Positions 17,392-27,638 are shown, numbered from the stretch's first letter. The stretch is DNA of 64,000 nucleotides from Micromonospora saelicesensis (GCF_900091575.1 NZ_FMCR01000003.1:1030434-1094433), one strand, 5' to 3'. Notes: generated from the sequence alone by a model not told the origin. Program-made: numbers and translations.

Positions 17392-18318
17392 ATGCGCGTG
17401 ATCTTCGCCGGTACGCCGGCCGTCGCCGTTCCCGCCCTGGCCGCCGTCGCCGCCTCCCGACACGAGCTGGTGGCCGTGGTCACCCGGCCGGACGCGCCCG
17501 CCGGGCGTGGGCGGGGCCTGTCCCGCTCGCCGGTCGGGGCGTGGGCCGACGAGCACGGCGTCGAGGTGCTCACGCCGGCCCGCCCCCGTGACCCGGAGTT
17601 CCTCGACCGGCTGCGCGAGCTGGAGCCGGCCTGCGTGCCGGTGGTCGCCTACGGCGCGCTGGTGCCGCCGGCGGCTCTGGAGATCCCCCGGTACGGCTGG
17701 ATCAACCTGCACTTCTCCCTGCTGCCCGCGTGGCGTGGCGCCGCGCCCGTGCAGCACGCCGTGCTGCACGGTGACGAGCTGACCGGGGCCAGCGTCTTCC
17801 AACTGGAGGAGGGTCTGGACACCGGCCCGGTCTACGGCACGCTGACCGACGAGATCCGCGCCACCGACACCTCCGGTGACCTGCTGGGGCGGCTCGCCGA
17901 TTCCGGTGCCGGGCTGCTGGTGGCGGTGCTCGACGCGATCGCCGACGGCACCGCCCGCGCCGAGCCGCAGCCGGCCGACGGGGTGTCGCTGGCGCCGAAG
18001 CTGACAGTGGACGACGCGCGGGTGCGCTGGGGCGACCCGGCCTTCGCCGTGGACCGACGGATCCGGGCCTGCACGCCCGCGCCGGGCGGCTGGACCACGT
18101 TCCGCGACGAGCGGGTGAAGCTCGGCCCGGTCGTCCCGGTGCCCGACGGCCCCGAGCTGAAGCCGGGGGAGTTGCTGGTGGAGAAGTCCCGGGTGCTGGT
18201 CGGCACGGCGACCGTGCCGGTACGTCTCGGTGAGGTCCGCGCCGCGGGCAAGCGGGCGATGGACGCGACCGACTGGGCGCGCGGCGTCCGGGTCGGCACA
18301 GGAGAGGACTTCGCGTGA
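17392..18318 (+). CDS. fmt: Methionyl-tRNA formyltransferase
   Basis: A 308-residue enzyme that formylates initiator methionyl-tRNA with 10-formyltetrahydrofolate. The family start 'MRVIFAGTPAVAVPAL' fixes the ATG at 17392. The catalytic region is 'INLHFSLLPAWRGAAPVQ' (the Asn-x-His pair), followed by 'LDTGPVY' with the acidic residue. The C-terminal OB-like tRNA-binding domain covers roughly residues 205-308. Its TGA overlaps the GTG of rsmB, and it is translated together with def and rsmB. Confidence 0.96.
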   Translation: MRVIFAGTPAVAVPALAAVAASRHELVAVVTRPDAPAGRGRGLSRSPVGAWADEHGVEVLTPARPRDPEFLDRLRELEPACVPVVAYGALVPPAALEIPRYGWINLHFSLLPAWRGAAPVQHAVLHGDELTGASVFQLEEGLDTGPVYGTLTDEIRATDTSGDLLGRLADSGAGLLVAVLDAIADGTARAEPQPADGVSLAPKLTVDDARVRWGDPAFAVDRRIRACTPAPGGWTTFRDERVKLGPVVPVPDGPELKPGELLVEKSRVLVGTATVPVRLGEVRAAGKRAMDATDWARGVRVGTGEDFA

Positions 18319-19751
18319 CGGCACCGGAGGGAACCCGACCGACGCGCTCCGGCCCGTCGACCGGCCGTGGCGGGGATCGCCGCCCGGTCCGACCACCGCT
18401 GGACCGACCGCGCCGCGCCGCGTACGAGGCGGTGGCGGCGGTGCACCGCGACGACGCGTTCGCCAACCTGGTGCTGCCCATCATCCTGCGGGAGGAGGGG
18501 CTGTTCGGCCGGGACGCGGCCTTCGCCACCGAGCTGACCTACGGCACCCTGCGCCACCTGGGCACGTTGGACGCGATCCTGACCGACGCGGCCGGCCGGG
18601 ACGTGGCCCGGATCGACCCGCCGGTACGCGACGCGCTGCGGCTCGGGGCGTACCAACTGCTGCACACCCGGGTGCCGGCGCACGCCGCGGTCTCGTCGAC
18701 GGTGGACCTGGTCCGTTCGGTCGCACCGGGCGCTACCGGTTTCGCCAACGCGGTACTGCGCGAGGTGTCCAGCCGTGACGCGGACGCCTGGGTGGCGAAG
18801 CTCGCTCCACCGATGGAGGCCGACCCGGTCGGGCACCTCGCGTTGGCGTACAGCCACCCGCAGTGGATCGTGCGGGCCTTCTCCGAGGCGCTCGGCGGCG
18901 ATCTGGGTGAGACGGAGCGCCTCCTGATCGAGGACAATGAGCGCCCGCCGGTGCACCTGTGCGCCCGGCCCGGCCTGATCGACCCGGTCGAGCTCGCCGA
19001 CCAGGTCGGCGGTGCCCCCGGTGCCTTCTCGCCGTACGCCGTCTATCTTCCCGGCGGGTCGCCGGGCGACATCCCGGCGGTGGTCGACGGCCGGGCCCAT
19101 GTCCAGGACGAGGGCTCCCAGCTGGTGGCCACCGCGCTCGCCGACGCGCCGCTGGACGGCCCGGACGGACGCTGGCTGGACCTGTGCGCCGGCCCGGGTG
19201 GCAAGGCCGGGTTGCTGGGCGCGCTGGCCGCGCAGCGGGGTGCCCGGGTGACCGCGGTGGAGGTGGCCGAGCACCGCGCCCGGCTGGTCTCCCTGGCGAC
19301 CCGGGACCTGCCGGTGGCCGTGCTGACCATGGACGGCCGTGAGGTCGGCGGCGACCCGAAACTGCCGGAGCAGGACTTCGACCGGGTGCTGGTCGACGCA
19401 CCGTGCACCGGGCTGGGGTCGCTGCGTCGTCGGCCGGAGTCGCGCTGGCGTCGTCAACCGTCCGACCTGCCGCCGCTGACCCGGTTGCAACGGGAACTGC
19501 TCGGCGCGGCGCTGCGGGCGGTCCGTCCGGGTGGCCTGGTCGCCTATGTCACCTGTTCGCCGCACACCGTCGAGACGCACGTGACGGTGACCGAGGCGGC
19601 CCGCCGCAGCGGGGTCGCGGTGGACTTCGTGGACGCCCGCCCGCTGCTGCCGGCCGGCATGCCCGGTCTCGGTGACGGTCCGACCGTGCAGCTCTGGCCA
19701 CACCGCCACGGCACCGACGCGATGTTCCTCGCCGTCCTGCGCCGAGGCTGA
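18315..19751 (+). CDS. rsmB: 16S rRNA (cytosine-967-C5)-methyltransferase
   Basis: A 478-residue SAM-dependent methyltransferase of the RsmB/Sun family. The N-terminal NusB-like RNA-binding domain (about residues 30-180) is followed by the Rossmann core with 'LDLCAGPGGKAGLLGAL' for SAM binding. The two catalytic cysteines are Cys364 in 'VDAPCTGLGSLRR' and Cys414 in 'YVTCSPHTVE'. The first 35 residues are charged and probably disordered. It overlaps fmt by four bases (GTGA) and is closed by a strong hairpin at 19761-19798. Confidence 0.95.
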   Translation: MTAPEGTRPTRSGPSTGRGGDRRPVRPPLDRPRRAAYEAVAAVHRDDAFANLVLPIILREEGLFGRDAAFATELTYGTLRHLGTLDAILTDAAGRDVARIDPPVRDALRLGAYQLLHTRVPAHAAVSSTVDLVRSVAPGATGFANAVLREVSSRDADAWVAKLAPPMEADPVGHLALAYSHPQWIVRAFSEALGGDLGETERLLIEDNERPPVHLCARPGLIDPVELADQVGGAPGAFSPYAVYLPGGSPGDIPAVVDGRAHVQDEGSQLVATALADAPLDGPDGRWLDLCAGPGGKAGLLGALAAQRGARVTAVEVAEHRARLVSLATRDLPVAVLTMDGREVGGDPKLPEQDFDRVLVDAPCTGLGSLRRRPESRWRRQPSDLPPLTRLQRELLGAALRAVRPGGLVAYVTCSPHTVETHVTVTEAARRSGVAVDFVDARPLLPAGMPGLGDGPTVQLWPHRHGTDAMFLAVLRRG

Positions 19752-19760
19752 TCCGTTCCA

Positions 19761-19798
19761 CGCGTCCGGCCGGTCGGTGACCCGACTGGCCGGACGCG
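19761..19798. terminator. Bidirectional terminator hairpin
   Basis: CGCGTCCGGCC (19761-19771) pairs perfectly with GGCCGGACGCG (19788-19798), with further pairing inside the loop. It lies between the convergent ends of rsmB (plus) and the lipoprotein gene (minus) and can serve both. Confidence 0.8.
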
Positions 19799-19806
19799 GT
19801 GACGCC

Positions 19807-20697
19807 CTAGGTGACCGGGAGGCCCTTGGTGCCGGCGTTCTTCATGGAGCGGGTCAGGTTCCGGTCGGAGATCCAGAGGAAGCACTGCACGCCCCGGTTC
19901 CCGTTGCGCCACTCCTCCTCGTAGGGCTGGTAGTAGATCGTGCCGGCGCGGAAGTCGAGCTGGGAGTTGTCCGGGACCTTGGCGTACTTGGCGATCATCG
20001 TCTGGCAGGCCCGGTGGGTCCGCTTGGTGCTGCGGGTGAACTGGGCGTAGCTGGTGTCCGGCGCCTGCCAGACGCCGACGAACTCGGCGTGGTGCTTGGC
20101 GGTGCAGGAGACCGGGACCATCTCGTCGATGTCGTCCTTGACCAGCTTCGGGTTGAAGCAGCGGTACGCCAGCGGGGCCGCCCCGGACAGCGCGCCTCGG
20201 AGGCTGCCGGTGCGCAGGTCGACAGCGGTGTCGTCGATGCTGGCGATCTCGGTGACGTCGCAGCGGTACCAGCGGGCTCCGCCCGACCAGGCCTGCGGCG
20301 ACGGCAGCACGACGGTCAGGCCGAGGCGCCCGGAACGCCAGTCGGCTCCCACCGCCTTGTTGACCGCCGTGTCGCACCCGGTCTGCGCGGCCCGCATGCC
20401 GGCCGAGCCGGGCTGTGGGGGCGTGCCGCCGTCGGCGCCCGGGCCGGTGAGGGTGCCGACGTGCATGGTCTCCACCCGGTGCGCCTCGGTGCACGCTGTC
20501 GGGTTGTAGCCGGTCAGGAAGCCGACCTGCTGGGAGCTCTGGTGGCAGACGTCGGCAGCGGGCACGAACTGCTGCGCTGCGACGGGCGCCGGCCAGTCGT
20601 CGATGAGGTCACGGTCGATCCCGGCGGGTGCGCCGCACCCGGCCAGTGCCAGGGCCAGCGCCCCACCCCCGGCGAACGCCGCCAGCCACCGTCGCAT
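19807..20697 (-). CDS. Septum-formation-family lipoprotein (copy 1)
   Basis: A 296-residue exported lipoprotein. The start 'MRRWLAAFAGGGALALALAGC' gives a signal peptide with the lipobox Leu-Ala-Gly-Cys; the frame extends upstream, but without a ribosome site or signal. The mature part matches the actinobacterial 'septum formation' family, rich in paired Cys ('CHQ', 'CTEAHRVETMHVG', 'RWYRCDVTEI', 'YRCFNP', 'CTAKHHAEFVGVW'). The His-Ala-Glu-Phe-Val and 'CTEAH' units recur in that family, whose role is inferred to be in cell division or envelope growth. It is a tandem paralogue of the next gene, with the same length and gene order. Confidence 0.85.
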   Translation of the reverse strand: MRRWLAAFAGGGALALALAGCGAPAGIDRDLIDDWPAPVAAQQFVPAADVCHQSSQQVGFLTGYNPTACTEAHRVETMHVGTLTGPGADGGTPPQPGSAGMRAAQTGCDTAVNKAVGADWRSGRLGLTVVLPSPQAWSGGARWYRCDVTEIASIDDTAVDLRTGSLRGALSGAAPLAYRCFNPKLVKDDIDEMVPVSCTAKHHAEFVGVWQAPDTSYAQFTRSTKRTHRACQTMIAKYAKVPDNSQLDFRAGTIYYQPYEEEWRNGNRGVQCFLWISDRNLTRSMKNAGTKGLPVT

Positions 20698-20779
20698 CCC
20701 GACCTCCCGCCGCTGCTGGCCCCCGACCGGACCCAGCCGGTCGATGGCGCCACGGCGCAGCAGCATACGGCAACGATGC

Positions 20780-21670
20780 TCAGATCGCGGGCAGTCCCTC
20801 GGGACCGGCGCCGCGCATGGAGCGGGTGAGTTTGCGGTCGTCGCTCCACAGGAAACAACGCACGCCACGGTCGCCCTCCTCCCACTCCCGCTGTGACGGT
20901 GGGTAGTAGATGGACCCGGCCCGGTACGGCAGCTCACTGTTGTTGGGTACCGCCGCGTACTCGGCGATCAGGGCCATGCAGCGCTGGTGCGCCTGCTCGG
21001 CGGACTTGGCGAACTCCGCCCAGCTCATGTCCCGCTCCTCGTAGACGCCCACGAACTCGGCGCGGTGCGGCTCGGTGCAGAGCACCGGCGCCATGTAGTT
21101 GAGGTTGTCGCCGATCAGTTTGGGGTCGAAGCAGCGGTGCGTCAGGGGCGTGTCGCCGATCAACGCGCCGCGTAGGCTGCCGGTGCGGTTCACCGGGCGG
21201 GTGTTGTCGATGCTGCCGGTCTCGCTGAGGTCGCAGCGGAACCAGCGGGCGCCGCCGGCCCAGGCGGGCGCGGACGGCAACGCGAGGGACAGCGCGAGCC
21301 GGGCCGTGTGCCAGTCGCCGCCGAGCACCTCCCGGGCCCGCTGGTCGCACTCGGCGCGAGCCGTGCGCAGCGCCGACGATCCGGGTGCCGGTCGGGCCTC
21401 GGTCAGCGCGTCGGGCCCGACGAAGGTGCCGACGTGGATGGTCTCGGCCAGGTGGTTGCGCGCGCAGTCCACCGTCTCGTACGTGCTGGCCTGCACGACC
21501 GTGGCGATCCGCGGCAGGCAGGTGTCGGTGGCGGGGGTGAACGGCTTCGGAACCCGCAGCGTCGGCCAGTCGTCGGTGAGATCACCGTCCGCGCCCCGCG
21601 CCGGCGTGCAGCCGGCCAGCAGCATCGTCGTGACGCTGGCCAGCACCAGCGCTGGAAGCCACCGTCGCAT
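20780..21670 (-). CDS. Septum-formation-family lipoprotein (copy 2)
   Basis: Also 296 residues, with start 'MRRWLPALVLASVTTMLLAGC' and lipobox Leu-Ala-Gly-Cys. It parallels copy 1 along its length: 'DDWP' after the lipobox, 'ETIHVG', 'GGARWFRCDLSETGSIDNT', 'GSLRGALIGDTPLTHRCFDPKL', 'EPHRAEFVGVYE' and a near-identical C-terminal 'CFLWSDDRKLTRSM'. The paralogue pair arose by an old tandem duplication. Both are transcribed away from rpe; copy 2 is first and 82 bp separate the two, so they are probably one operon. Confidence 0.85.
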   Translation of the reverse strand: MRRWLPALVLASVTTMLLAGCTPARGADGDLTDDWPTLRVPKPFTPATDTCLPRIATVVQASTYETVDCARNHLAETIHVGTFVGPDALTEARPAPGSSALRTARAECDQRAREVLGGDWHTARLALSLALPSAPAWAGGARWFRCDLSETGSIDNTRPVNRTGSLRGALIGDTPLTHRCFDPKLIGDNLNYMAPVLCTEPHRAEFVGVYEERDMSWAEFAKSAEQAHQRCMALIAEYAAVPNNSELPYRAGSIYYPPSQREWEEGDRGVRCFLWSDDRKLTRSMRGAGPEGLPAI

Positions 21671-21912
21671 CGTCCGCCCTCCCGGGAGCTGGCGGCCGGT
21701 CGCCGCGCCCCGCGGCGAGACCCCGGCGGGCGTGCAGCCTACGGCACCGTCCCGGTTGGAGTGTCGTCGCGTTTCCGTCGATCGGCCAGTGGCTGATGTC
21801 TGTTCGTCCGGATTCGGGGGTCCGGAGCGCACAATTCTGCACCAATGGTCACTGCTGGATCACAGCGCGTCCCCGAAGGTGCCGCGATGCGGGTGGCGGG
21901 TGGCCACGTTCG

Positions 21913-21918
21913 TACACT
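21913..21918 (+). promoter_or_regulatory. -10 box for leaderless rpe transcript
   Basis: TACACT ends six bases before the rpe GTG, so RNA starting at the expected distance would begin at or next to the start codon. No ribosome-binding site precedes the gene. No clear -35 is seen. Confidence 0.4.
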
Positions 21919-21924
21919 GGCCCC

Positions 21925-22605
21925 GTGACCGTACCGCCGCCGATCGTCGCGCCGAGCATTCTGGCCGCCGATTTCGCCCGCCTCGCCGAAGAGGTCCGTG
22001 CCGTCGAGGACGCCGCGGACTGGTTGCACGTCGACGTGATGGACAACCACTTCGTGCCGAACCTGACCATTGGGCTGCCCGTGGTGCAGAGCCTGCGGGC
22101 TGTCACGGCGATGCCCTTCGACGTGCACCTCATGATCGAGGACCCGCGCCGGTGGGCCCCCGGGTACGCCGACGCCGGGGCGTACAACGTCACCTTCCAC
22201 GCGGAGGCGTCCGAGGACCCGGTGGCGCTCGCCAAGGACCTGCGTTCGGCCGGTGCCAAGGCGGGTCTGGCCATCGACCGGGACACCCCGATCGAGCCCT
22301 ACCTGGACCTGCTGCCCAGCTTCGACACCCTGCTGATCATGACGATCAAGGCGGGCTTCGGTGGGCAGCGGTTCATTCCGCAGCTGCTGGAGAAGGTGCG
22401 GACGGCCCGGCGGCACGTGTCGGCCGGGCACCTGGAGCTGCGCATCGAGGTGGACGGCGGGATCGCCGCCGACACCATCGAGCAGGCGGCCGCGGCGGGC
22501 GCCGACGCGTTCGTGGCCGGCACCGCCGTGTACGGGGCCGCCGACCCGGCGGAGGCGGTACGGCACCTGCGGGCACTGGCGGAACGCGCGGCGCCCGGGG
22601 CCTGA
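21925..22605 (+). CDS. rpe: Ribulose-phosphate 3-epimerase
   Basis: A 226-residue TIM-barrel enzyme of the pentose phosphate pathway. Motifs are 'APSILAADFARL', 'HVDVMDNHFVPNLTIG' with metal-binding His/Asp, 'DVHLMIEDP' and 'TIKAGFGGQRFI' with 'VDGGI' near the C terminus. The usual text is 'SVNPGFGGQ'; here it reads 'TIKAGFGGQ', a variant I recall from actinobacteria. The start GTG at 21925 gives the family length. The gene is followed, after one base, by the response-regulator gene. Confidence 0.95.
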   Translation: MTVPPPIVAPSILAADFARLAEEVRAVEDAADWLHVDVMDNHFVPNLTIGLPVVQSLRAVTAMPFDVHLMIEDPRRWAPGYADAGAYNVTFHAEASEDPVALAKDLRSAGAKAGLAIDRDTPIEPYLDLLPSFDTLLIMTIKAGFGGQRFIPQLLEKVRTARRHVSAGHLELRIEVDGGIAADTIEQAAAAGADAFVAGTAVYGAADPAEAVRHLRALAERAAPGA

Positions 22606-22606
22606 G

Positions 22607-23563
22607 GTGGAGCCCGAGGCCGACCGCAAGGACATCATTCTCGTCGTGGACGACGACGAGGACATCGCCCGGTTCGTCGAGTTCAACCTGCGGTTGCACG
22701 GCTTCGAGGTGGTCCACGCCAGCGACGGCCAGGAGGCCCTGGAGATCATCGAGCGCCAGCGGCCGGACCTGGCGGTGGTCGACCTCATGATGCCCCGGAT
22801 CGACGGGCTGGAGCTGACCCGCCGGTTGCGCGCCGACCCGATGACGTCCGCCCTCCCGGTGATCATGCTGACGGCCAAGGGGATGACCGTCGACAAGGTG
22901 CACGGGCTCAGCGCCGGCGCGGACGACTACCTGGTCAAGCCGTTCGACACCGCCGAGCTGGTGGCCCGGGTCTCGTCCACGCTGCGCCGCAACAAGGAGT
23001 TCCGGGAGGTCTCCCCGCTGACCGGGCTGCCCGGCAACAGCCGGATCCGTCGGGAGATCAGCGATCGGGTCCGAAACGGCGTGGACTACGCCGTCGGCTA
23101 CGTCGACATCGACCGGTTCAAGAGCGTCAACGACCGGTACGGCTTCGTGCGCGGCGACGACTTCATCTCCGCGCTCGCCCGCAGCCTGCACCGGGCGGTG
23201 GTGGGCGTCGGGCTGCCACCGGCCTTCCTCGGCCACGTCGGCGGCGACGACTTCGTCATCGTCTGCGCCCCGGACCAGGTGCGCCCACTGACGTCCCGGG
23301 CGGTCGTCGACTTCGAGAACGCCGCCGACACGCTCTACGACCCGACCGACCGGGAGCGCGGCTTCGTCGAGTTGAAGGATCGACGCGGCAACATCCGGCG
23401 GGCGGCCCTGGTCACGCTCTCCATCGGGGTGTCCCTCTCCGACGCCGGCAAGCGCTTCACCGACCCGCTCGAAGCGATCGCGGTGGCCTCGGAGATGAAG
23501 ACGGTGGCCAAGAGCCAACCGGGCTCGTACGTGGCGGTGGACCGGCGTCGCGGCGTCACCTGA
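22607..23563 (+). CDS. Response regulator with REC and GGDEF-like (GGDDF) domains
   Basis: A 318-residue protein. Residues 10-125 form a receiver domain with acidic pocket 'VVDDDED', phospho-acceptor Asp59 in 'VVDLMMPRIDG' and the conserved Lys in 'LVKPFD'. Residues 140-300 form a GGDEF-type domain ('LTGLPGNSRI', 'YVDIDRFKSVNDRYG', GGDDF at 212-216). The signature has Asp in place of the usual Glu at its fourth position, and the usual Arg before GGDEF is His-Val, so cyclase activity and product inhibition through an I-site are doubtful. It may instead bind GTP or c-di-GMP. No histidine kinase is adjacent. It follows rpe directly. Confidence 0.85.
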   Translation: MEPEADRKDIILVVDDDEDIARFVEFNLRLHGFEVVHASDGQEALEIIERQRPDLAVVDLMMPRIDGLELTRRLRADPMTSALPVIMLTAKGMTVDKVHGLSAGADDYLVKPFDTAELVARVSSTLRRNKEFREVSPLTGLPGNSRIRREISDRVRNGVDYAVGYVDIDRFKSVNDRYGFVRGDDFISALARSLHRAVVGVGLPPAFLGHVGGDDFVIVCAPDQVRPLTSRAVVDFENAADTLYDPTDRERGFVELKDRRGNIRRAALVTLSIGVSLSDAGKRFTDPLEAIAVASEMKTVAKSQPGSYVAVDRRRGVT

Positions 23564-23642
23564 GCGTGATACCGCTGTGAAGTAGCTCGCCTAGGTGGCG
23601 GCGGAGCCGGATCGGCGTGTAAGACTTCCCGTGTACCCACCA

Positions 23643-23811
23643 CGCGCTGGCGGGACTCGGTGAAATTCCGAACCGGCGGTGATCCACGGTCCAACCGTGG
23701 TCAGCCCGCGACCCGGACGGCTCTGCCGTCCGGTGGACCTGGTGAAAATCCGGGGCCGACGGTTGGGGGCGGTTCGTCCGCGCCCAGACAGTCCGGATGG
23801 GAGACAGCGCG
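23643..23811 (+). ncRNA. FMN riboswitch (RFN element)
   Basis: The conserved RFN core is readable: GGTGAAATTCCGAACCGGCGG near the 5' side, GGTGAAAATCCGGGGCC in the middle, and AGTCCGGATGGGAGA at the 3' side. The closing helix P1 is formed by CGCGCT (23643-23648) and AGCGCG (23806-23811). It lies about 170 nt before ribD and senses flavin mononucleotide to shut down the downstream rib operon. The region from 23812 to 23979 serves as expression platform; it has GC-rich hairpins but no T-run, so control may be at translation initiation. Confidence 0.95.
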
Positions 23812-23979
23812 CGGGACGGACGGGTCCGAGCCGGCCGCTGGCTTCAGCGTGCCGTGCCGACCCCCCGGGGGCGGCTGTGCCGTTCCCGGAATCCGCCACC
23901 GCCTGCCCGTGGCCCCATGGCCACCGCCTCCCTGACCGCCCGCGCGCGGACCGGCGAGTGAGAGGGCAGGGGCAGGGCG

Positions 23980-25041
23980 ATGGCCAGCGTCTCCGTTGAT
24001 GAGGCGATGCGGCGTGCGATCGAGTTGGCAGCGCGCGGGCTCGGCACCACCAGCCCCAACCCCGTGGTCGGGTGCGTGCTCCTCGACTCCGACGGCGAGG
24101 TCGTGGGCGAGGGCTTCCACGCGTACGCCGGGGGGCCGCACGCCGAGATCGTCGCCCTGGCGCAGGCCGGGCGGCGGGCCAAGGGCGGCACCGCCGTGGT
24201 CACTCTGGAACCCTGCGATCACACCGGCCGCACCGGCCCCTGTAGTTCCGCGCTCGTCCAGGCCGGGGTGGGTCGGGTGGTCATCGCCGTACCCGACCCG
24301 AACCCGGTCGCTTCCGGGGGCGCCGCCACCTTGCGCGCCGCCGGGGTCCGGGTCGATCTGGGGGTACGCGGTGAGGAGGCCGAGGCCGGCAACGTCGCGT
24401 GGTTGACCTCGATGCGCCGGGGCTGGCCGTACGTGATCTGGAAGTACGCCGCCACGCTCGACGGGCGCTCCGCCGCGGCCGACGGCACCAGCATGTGGAT
24501 CACCTCGGAGGCGGCCCGGATCGACGTGCACGCGCTGCGCGGCACTGTCGACGCGGTCATCGCCGGGGTGGGCACCGTGCTCGCCGACGACCCCCGGTTG
24601 ACCGCCCGCAACCTGCGCGACGGCAGCCTGGCCATCCGGCAGCCGCTGCGGGTGGTGGTGGACAGCTCGGGGCGTACCCCGGCTGACGCCCGGGTCCGCG
24701 ACGGCGCCGCTCGGACGTGGATCGCGACCGCCGACGAGGTCGGCGCCGACCCGGACGGCCGGGTCGACCTGTCGGCGCTGCTCGCGGCGCTGCACCAGCG
24801 CGGGGTCCGCGCGGTGCTCCTGGAGGGCGGCCCCCGGCTGGCCGGCGCGTTCCTGGAGGCCGGCCTGGTCGACAAGATCGTCGGGTACGTCGCGCCGCGG
24901 TTGCTCGGCGCCGGCCCGACCGCTCTGGTCGACGCGGGAGTGACCACCATCGCCGAGGCCATCGATCTGGAGTTCGTCGACGTTACGCAGATCGGTCCGG
25001 ATCTCCGGATCACCGCTTTGCCCCGCAAAAGGGAGGGCTGA
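23980..25041 (+). CDS. ribD: Bifunctional riboflavin deaminase/reductase
   Basis: A 353-residue bifunctional enzyme for two steps of riboflavin synthesis. The N-terminal zinc deaminase carries His54-Ala-Glu56 and 'PCDHTGRTGPC' (Cys79, Cys88). The C-terminal NADPH reductase (from about 150) has 'WPYVIWKYAATLDGRSAAADG' split over its first strands and 'GVGTVLADDPRLT'. The ATG follows AGGGGCAGGG. It is the first gene under the FMN riboswitch and is one base from ribE. Confidence 0.96.
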   Translation: MASVSVDEAMRRAIELAARGLGTTSPNPVVGCVLLDSDGEVVGEGFHAYAGGPHAEIVALAQAGRRAKGGTAVVTLEPCDHTGRTGPCSSALVQAGVGRVVIAVPDPNPVASGGAATLRAAGVRVDLGVRGEEAEAGNVAWLTSMRRGWPYVIWKYAATLDGRSAAADGTSMWITSEAARIDVHALRGTVDAVIAGVGTVLADDPRLTARNLRDGSLAIRQPLRVVVDSSGRTPADARVRDGAARTWIATADEVGADPDGRVDLSALLAALHQRGVRAVLLEGGPRLAGAFLEAGLVDKIVGYVAPRLLGAGPTALVDAGVTTIAEAIDLEFVDVTQIGPDLRITALPRKREG

Positions 25042-25042
25042 G

Positions 25043-25687
25043 ATGTTCACCGGCATTATCGAGGAATTGGGCGAGATCGTCCGGGTGGCGCCGACGGCAG
25101 GCGATTCGGCGCTGCTGGGCGTACGGGGCCCGTTGGTCACGTCCGACGCCCGACACGGCGACTCGATCGCCGTCAACGGTGTCTGCCTGACCGTCGTGGA
25201 CGTGGCCGACGGTGTCTTCACCGCCGACGTGATGGGGGAGACGCTGCGCCGCTCCGCGCTGGGCGCGCTGCGCCCCGGCGACCCGGTCAACCTGGAGCGG
25301 GCCGCCGCGCTCGGTAGCCGGCTCGGCGGGCACCTGGTGCAGGGCCACGTCGACGGCGTCGGTGAACTGATCTCCCGGGAGCCGGCCGAGCAGTGGGAGA
25401 CCGTCCGGTTCCGACTGCCCGCCGCCCTGTCCCGGTACGTGGTGGAGAAGGGCTCGATCACCATCGACGGTGTCTCGTTGACAGTGGCCGCCGTCGGCGC
25501 GGACGAGTTCGCCGTCGGGCTGATCCCGACCACGCTCAAGCTGACCACGCTCGGCGCGAAGGGCGTCGGCGACCCGGTCAACCTGGAGGTCGACGTGCTG
25601 GCCAAGTACGTGGAGCGGCTGCTCGGCGATCGGCTCACCGACGCCGACGCACGCGGGCTGGCCTCCAACCCGGGCGGGGTGGCCTGA
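25043..25687 (+). CDS. ribE: Riboflavin synthase alpha chain
   Basis: A 214-residue enzyme that dismutates two 6,7-dimethyl-8-ribityllumazines to riboflavin. Two similar lumazine-binding repeats are seen, each with the 'GxxxxSIAVNGVCLTV' type strand ('DSIAVNGVCLTVVDV' and 'GSITIDGVSLTVAAV'), and the start 'MFTGIIEELG' is invariant in the family. The gene is second in the rib operon and its TGA overlaps the start of the transporter gene. Confidence 0.97.
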   Translation: MFTGIIEELGEIVRVAPTAGDSALLGVRGPLVTSDARHGDSIAVNGVCLTVVDVADGVFTADVMGETLRRSALGALRPGDPVNLERAAALGSRLGGHLVQGHVDGVGELISREPAEQWETVRFRLPAALSRYVVEKGSITIDGVSLTVAAVGADEFAVGLIPTTLKLTTLGAKGVGDPVNLEVDVLAKYVERLLGDRLTDADARGLASNPGGVA

Positions 25688-26372
25688 TGGGCCCGCTCAG
25701 CTGGCTGCTGGACGCCCAGGTGCACGTCGCCGGCTCGCCGGTGCTGGCCAGGGAGATCGTCGGCAACGCGTTCGGGCTGGTCTCGGCGCTGCTCGGGTTG
25801 CGCCGGCTGGTCTGGGCGTGGCCGGTCGGCATGATCGGTAACGCGCTGCTCCTCACCGTCTTCCTCGGCGGGGTGTTCGCCACCCCGCAGGAGCACGACC
25901 TGTACGGGCAGGCCGGCCGGCAGGTGTTCTTCTTCGCGGTCAGCGTCTACGGCTGGTGGCGCTGGCAGCGCAACCGTCGCGCCGACGCCGGGCAGGCCGC
26001 TGTCGTTCCGCGCTGGGCCACCGGACGGGAGCGACTGATGCTGCTGGTGGCCGCCGCGATCGGCACCGCCGCGGCGTACCCGCTGCTCAAGGCCCTGGGC
26101 TCCTGGGGCCCGCTGCCCGACGCCTGGATCCTCACCGGCAGCCTGCTGGCCACGTACGGCATGGCCCGCGGCTGGGTGGAGTTCTGGCTGCTCTGGATCG
26201 CTGTGGACGCGGTCGGCGTGCCGCTGCTGCTGCGCGGCGGGTTCTACCCGTCGGCCGTCATGTACCTGATCTACGGCGCCCTCTGCGTCTGGGGCTTCGC
26301 CGCCTGGTGGCGCACCTCCCGCGCCGCGCGACCGGCGACCGTCCGTACGCCCATCTACACGGAGGCTGTCGC

Positions 26373-26376
<4 letters not shown>
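25687..26376 (+). CDS. ribM: PnuC-family (RibM-type) riboflavin transporter
   Basis: A 229-residue membrane protein with about seven hydrophobic segments, for example 'LVWAWPVGMIGNALLLTVFL', 'LMLLVAAAIGTAAAYPLL' and 'VMYLIYGALCVWGFAAWW'. It has the PnuC-family aromatic signatures 'FFFAVSVYGWWRW' and 'WLLWIAVDAVGVPLLL'. Placement inside a riboflavin operon, behind an FMN riboswitch, points to the RibM/PnuX subgroup known for riboflavin uptake by facilitated diffusion rather than nicotinamide riboside uptake. Overlaps with ribE and ribBA (ATGA both sides) imply tight co-translation. Confidence 0.85.
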
Positions 26377-27634
<1,258 letters not shown>

Positions 27635-27638
<4 letters not shown>

